DNA of 64,000 bases from Pseudoalteromonas undina. GTDB lineage: Bacteria > Pseudomonadota > Gammaproteobacteria > Enterobacterales > Alteromonadaceae. The notes under the pieces are model-generated. The model searched no databases, was not told the DNA's origin, and saw nothing but the letters and a program-made list of their open reading frames with translations. Positions 61,359 through 64,000 of the stretch are shown piece by piece (within the stretch, counting starts at the first letter, position 1; the number at the start of each line of letters is the position of its first letter). The position numbers were made by a program, and so were the translations under genes. The stretch covers positions 248,001 to 312,000 of the forward strand of contig NZ_AHCF03000004.1 of the NCBI RefSeq assembly GCF_000238275.3, written 5' to 3'.

Positions 61359-61386
61359 AAAAGCAGCTTTCGAGCTGCTTTTTTTT
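61359..61386 (+). terminator. Rho-independent terminator after the chitinase operon
   Basis: A perfect 10-bp stem AAAAGCAGCT-TTCG-AGCTGCTTTT with a stable TTCG tetraloop and Ts continuing to 61386. Confidence 0.93.
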
Positions 61387-61407
61387 GTTAACGACTATTA
61401 CGAGGGA

Positions 61408-61890
61408 TTAAAACAACGCTTTAGAGCTAATTATTAAGCCGTTTACATCAGCATATACCCAATCACCGGTATTAATTGTGGTGTTTAACATATTAACCGG
61501 GTGATCTTTAGCACCTAAACCGCGCTTAGTGGTGCAGCGCGGTGTTGCGCCTAGCGCCATTACAGGTAAATCAAGTGTGGCAAGAATTTCAATATCGCGA
61601 CAGCAACCATTAATAATTATGCCCTGCCAGCCATTTTTTAGTGCGCGCTCTGCAATCATATCGCCAATAAAGGCAAAACGTTTACTGGCAAAACCATCAA
61701 CAATCAATACTTTTCCCTCACCGTTTTCATGCAGTATGTTACCAGCAAATGAGTTGTCGTCAGGGCAGGTGACGGTCACTACTTGACCATAAAAGTGAGT
61801 TTTATTACCAAAGTGTTGCAAGCCACTGTCAGCAACTTGCACATGGTCGCGATGTTCATCGTATAAATCGGGCGTAGTAAACGGTGTCAT
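61408..61890 (-). CDS. RraA-family protein, candidate class II aldolase/oxaloacetate decarboxylase
   Basis: A 160-aa protein of the RraA/HMG-aldolase family. Some members regulate RNase E, others are metal-dependent aldolases or oxaloacetate decarboxylases. The catalytic pattern D-X20-R-D is intact here: the Asp in FIGDMIAER and, exactly 20 residues later, Arg-Asp in NGCCRDIEIL. Escherichia coli RraA has RQ at that place. The ending TKRGLGAKDHPVNM and DWVYADVNGLII also fits the enzyme branch. ATG 61890 is preceded by AAGGATG at good spacing; an ATG at 61899 abuts the same site. It is convergent to the chitinase operon. Confidence 0.85.
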   Translation of the reverse strand: MTPFTTPDLYDEHRDHVQVADSGLQHFGNKTHFYGQVVTVTCPDDNSFAGNILHENGEGKVLIVDGFASKRFAFIGDMIAERALKNGWQGIIINGCCRDIEILATLDLPVMALGATPRCTTKRGLGAKDHPVNMLNTTINTGDWVYADVNGLIISSKALF

Positions 61891-61899
61891 TGAGGGCAT

Positions 61900-62241
61900 C
61901 CTTGTTTTTTGGCAAAGCCATGTAGGGCAAAGGCAGTAAATTTAAAGTAGTAATAATGTTTATCGTAGGCTAATTAATCACTCAGGTGTAGCTATTATTG
62001 CAAATTGGCGTATAGATTTTAGTCGCAATATAAGTACTTTTAACGTTTTTTAATGCTGTTTTTATGAGTAACTTAAGCTTTTACTTAGTTTTATTTTTTC
62101 GAATAAATTTCATTTTGTAAGCGCATTAGCCAAACGTCTCATTGTTGCGTGGTTTTTCATATGCTACGTTCAATTGTTATTTTAAATTTTGGGCTGCAAT
62201 ACTGTGCCCTATACACACATACAAAAAGAGAAGCGTGCTTT
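61900..62241. promoter_or_regulatory. 342-bp divergent gap between rraA-like gene and cstA-like gene
   Basis: AT-rich and without a supported gene. An in-frame ATG at 62149 could extend the transporter by 31 residues, but that extension is cysteine- and tyrosine-rich and unlike the family. Promoters for both flanking genes should lie here; I could not assign them. Confidence 0.35.
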
Positions 62242-63705
62242 ATGATCATCTTTTTTATTTGCCTGACTATTTTAATATTAGGCTATAAGTTTTATAGCCC
62301 GTTTGTTGAAAAACAAGCGGGTATGGACTCGACAGTAGACACACCACAGAAGCGTTTTAGCGAAGGTGTTGACTATGTTGCTATTCACCCTGTTCGTGCA
62401 TTTTTAATTCAGTTTTTGAATATTGCAGGAGTAGGCCCCATATTTGGTCCCATACTTGGCGCCTTGTATGGCCCAGTAGCGCTGGTTTGGATTGTACTTG
62501 GTAACGTTTTAGGTGGAGCTGTACACGACTTTTTCTCTGGCGTAATGAGTATTAAAGAAGACGGTAAAAGTTTACCTGAAATTGCAGGCCATTATTACAA
62601 CGTAGTATTTAAAGGCTTTATGCTTATATTTACTGCTATGTTGTTATTCTTTGTTGGTGTAGTGTTTATTATGAGCCCTGCAGGATTATTGAGTAACTTA
62701 GATGCATTTGAAGGCACCATTTTTGCTAGTAATACATTTTGGGTTCTCGCTATTTTAGCTTACTACTTTTTAGCCACGTTATTACCAATCGATAAAATCA
62801 TCACTAAGTTTTACCCTATTTTTGGCTTGTTAATGATTGTAATGACAGTTGCTATTGCAGTCTCACTGTTAATCAACGCACCCCATTTACCAGTAGCTGG
62901 CGACTTTTTAGCGTATTTTGAAGCCGATCATGCCCACGACTTTTTAGCCCCAAATCCTGATGGACTGCCTACTTGGCCGTTGCTATTTATCACCATTACT
63001 TGTGGTGCCATTAGTGGTTTTCACTCAACGCAAGCACCTATTATTGCTCGTTGTTTAACTAACGAAAAATATGTACGCCCGGTTTATTATGGCGCGATGA
63101 TGTGCGAAGGTATTGTAGGTTGTGTGTGGGCGCTTGCTGGTATTGCTGCCTTCCCTGAAGGTTATGCGGGTTTAAAATCGATGCTTGATTTAGGCGGTCC
63201 AGGCTTAGTGGTTAACCATATTGCAAACAGCTATTTAGGTGTATTTGGTGGTATTATGGCTATTATTGCTGTTGCTGTTTTCCCTATCACCTCAGGTGAT
63301 ACAGCGTTCCGCTCACTGCGCCTAACAATGGTGGATGCGTTTAGTATTCCGCAAAGTTTACGTAATCGTTTGTTGTTAGCGTTGCCAATTTTAACCATTG
63401 CTTACTTTATGACTAAGCTCGACTTCTCTGTTATTTGGCGCTACTTCGCGTTTTCAAATATGCTGCTTTCTACCAGTGTTTTATGGCTTGCTACTAAGTA
63501 TTTATTTGACCGTGGTACATTCCACTGGATTGCTAGTATACCTGCTGTAATTGCTTCAGCTGTGACCCTGTCATACATAATGACTGCGGCAATAGGATTA
63601 AACTTATCAAGTGATTTAGGTAAACCAATTGGTGTAGCGGTTGCTGTTGTAGGCTTTATTGTATTGGCTTTTGTGCATTCAAAACATAAAGTGCGTCCAG
63701 CTTAA
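62242..63705 (+). CDS. cstA: CstA-family carbon starvation transporter
   Basis: A 487-aa inner-membrane protein of the CstA family (peptide or pyruvate transporters induced on carbon limitation). The conserved block FLNIAGVGPIFGPILGALYG near residue 63 is the family hallmark, with HDFFSGVMSIKEDGKSLPEI, SGFHSTQAPIIARCLTNEKY and FPITSGDTAFRSLRLTMVDA also typical. It has about 13 membrane segments and is the short form, as opposed to the roughly 700-aa CstA/BtsT of enterics. I start at ATG 62242 (MIIFFICLTILIL), where the first membrane segment begins. A strong terminator follows. Confidence 0.9.
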   Translation: MIIFFICLTILILGYKFYSPFVEKQAGMDSTVDTPQKRFSEGVDYVAIHPVRAFLIQFLNIAGVGPIFGPILGALYGPVALVWIVLGNVLGGAVHDFFSGVMSIKEDGKSLPEIAGHYYNVVFKGFMLIFTAMLLFFVGVVFIMSPAGLLSNLDAFEGTIFASNTFWVLAILAYYFLATLLPIDKIITKFYPIFGLLMIVMTVAIAVSLLINAPHLPVAGDFLAYFEADHAHDFLAPNPDGLPTWPLLFITITCGAISGFHSTQAPIIARCLTNEKYVRPVYYGAMMCEGIVGCVWALAGIAAFPEGYAGLKSMLDLGGPGLVVNHIANSYLGVFGGIMAIIAVAVFPITSGDTAFRSLRLTMVDAFSIPQSLRNRLLLALPILTIAYFMTKLDFSVIWRYFAFSNMLLSTSVLWLATKYLFDRGTFHWIASIPAVIASAVTLSYIMTAAIGLNLSSDLGKPIGVAVAVVGFIVLAFVHSKHKVRPA

Positions 63706-63725
63706 AACTACATAGTTATTAATGC

Positions 63726-63757
63726 AAAAAGCGAGCTTTATTTAAGCTCGCTTTTTT
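63726..63757 (+). terminator. Rho-independent terminator after the cstA-like gene
   Basis: A 13-bp perfect stem AAAAAGCGAGCTT-TATTT-AAGCTCGCTTTTT with Ts to 63757. Its A-rich left flank allows it to act in both directions, also serving the minus-strand gene that ends at 63836. Confidence 0.93.
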
Positions 63758-63835
63758 ATGCTTGAACAAGTAGTAATTTAGTTAAAAGATTTATCAACTT
63801 TCTGATCACCAACCACTTATGTTGACTATCTACCG

Positions 63836-64000
63836 CTAAAAAGTCGCTTGTTCGAAGTAGCTAATATCATCTAGGGTTTTACTAATAATCATTGCCCCTT
63901 CTAATAAGCTAACTGTTTGTATTGCCGCCCGAGCAGGATTAAGCTCTCCATTTATTTGATGTGCTTGAGTTAACCAGGCTAAGTTTTTATTAAAAAACCG
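63836..64000 (-). CDS. C-terminal fragment of a TetR-family regulator, cut by the window edge
   Basis: A minus-strand frame is open from the window edge for 54 codons to a stop at 63836. Its sequence (NKNLAWLTQAHQINGELNPA, then AIQTVSLLEGAMIISKTLDD) matches the C-terminal ligand-binding helices of TetR/AcrR regulators, where LLEGAMI is a recurring motif. The DNA-binding domain would lie outside the window, so the assignment rests on the C-terminal pattern only. Confidence 0.65.
   Translation of the reverse strand, partial: RFFNKNLAWLTQAHQINGELNPARAAIQTVSLLEGAMIISKTLDDISYFEQATF

Noticed and set aside
62149..62241. N-terminal extension of the CstA-like protein from ATG 62149
   Set aside because: The 31 extra residues are not family-like, while ATG 62242 begins directly at the first membrane segment.

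Overview
The window looks like a chromosomal segment of a marine gammaproteobacterium, most likely a Pseudoalteromonas. This rests on the AT-rich coding style, a deseasin MCP-01-like collagenolytic subtilase, a secreted chitinase/LPMO cluster, curli genes and a trehalose locus under a LacI-family regulator. No rRNA, tRNA, CRISPR array or intact insertion sequence was seen. All product names come from reading motifs and family resemblance by eye; no database search was run.

Layout. (1) About 1-18.6 kb (+): the core of a type VI secretion system (T6SS): a 5'-truncated tssL, then tssM, tagF, pppA; after a 200-bp gap tssA, tssB, tssC, a second tssC-like gene, tagJ, tssE, tssF, tssG, tssH (clpV); then hcp with its own terminator. 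tssJ, tssK and any Fha/PpkA genes are not in the window and probably lie to the left. (2) About 18.7-28.7 kb (+): one tightly coupled spike-and-cargo unit: vgrG, an unknown 119-aa gene, PAAR, an all-helical unknown, a degenerate thiolase-fold protein, a 1641-aa Rhs protein ending in an Ntox15-type (Tde-like, HxxD) nuclease domain, and a GAD-like/DUF1851 immunity protein. (3) About 28.7-37.7 kb (+): an accessory island of small, mostly undescribed genes. It holds two copies of an unusual cassette, a signal-less ChaN/EreA-fold protein followed by a secreted Sel1-like protein, plus an orphan third Sel1-like gene, several small membrane proteins, and a class 3 lipase preceded by two tandem secreted paralogues. 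The arrangement is that of T6SS effector/immunity pairs. (4) About 37.8-40 kb: soxR with a canonical SoxR-type promoter driving a flavodoxin-fold reductase, then a DsrE-like and an SGNH-hydrolase gene.

(5) About 40-46.5 kb: trehalose uptake and use: a TonB-dependent receptor (-), a LacI-family repressor, an MFS permease and a GH37 trehalase (+). Near-identical 14-bp operators sit on the -35 regions of the receptor and permease promoters. (6) About 46.6-50.4 kb: curli. A CsgD-like regulator (+) converges on one giant 19-repeat curlin followed by csgE, csgF and csgG (-), with a terminator between the curlin and csgE. (7) About 51-61.4 kb (+): secreted polymer degradation: a deseasin-like protease, a multidomain GH18 chitinase with a ChiC domain, an AA10 LPMO (GbpA-like), and a Serratia ChiA-type GH18 chitinase. 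The last three carry CBM5/12 chitin-binding modules. (8) About 61.4-64 kb: an RraA-family protein (-) that keeps the aldolase D-X20-R-D motif, a CstA-family transporter (+), and the C-terminal end of a TetR-family regulator (-) cut by the window edge.

The parts most likely to be undescribed are the ChaN/EreA-fold plus Sel1-like cassettes, the helical/thiolase-like pair before the Rhs effector, and the unidentified small genes between 28.7 and 35.3 kb.
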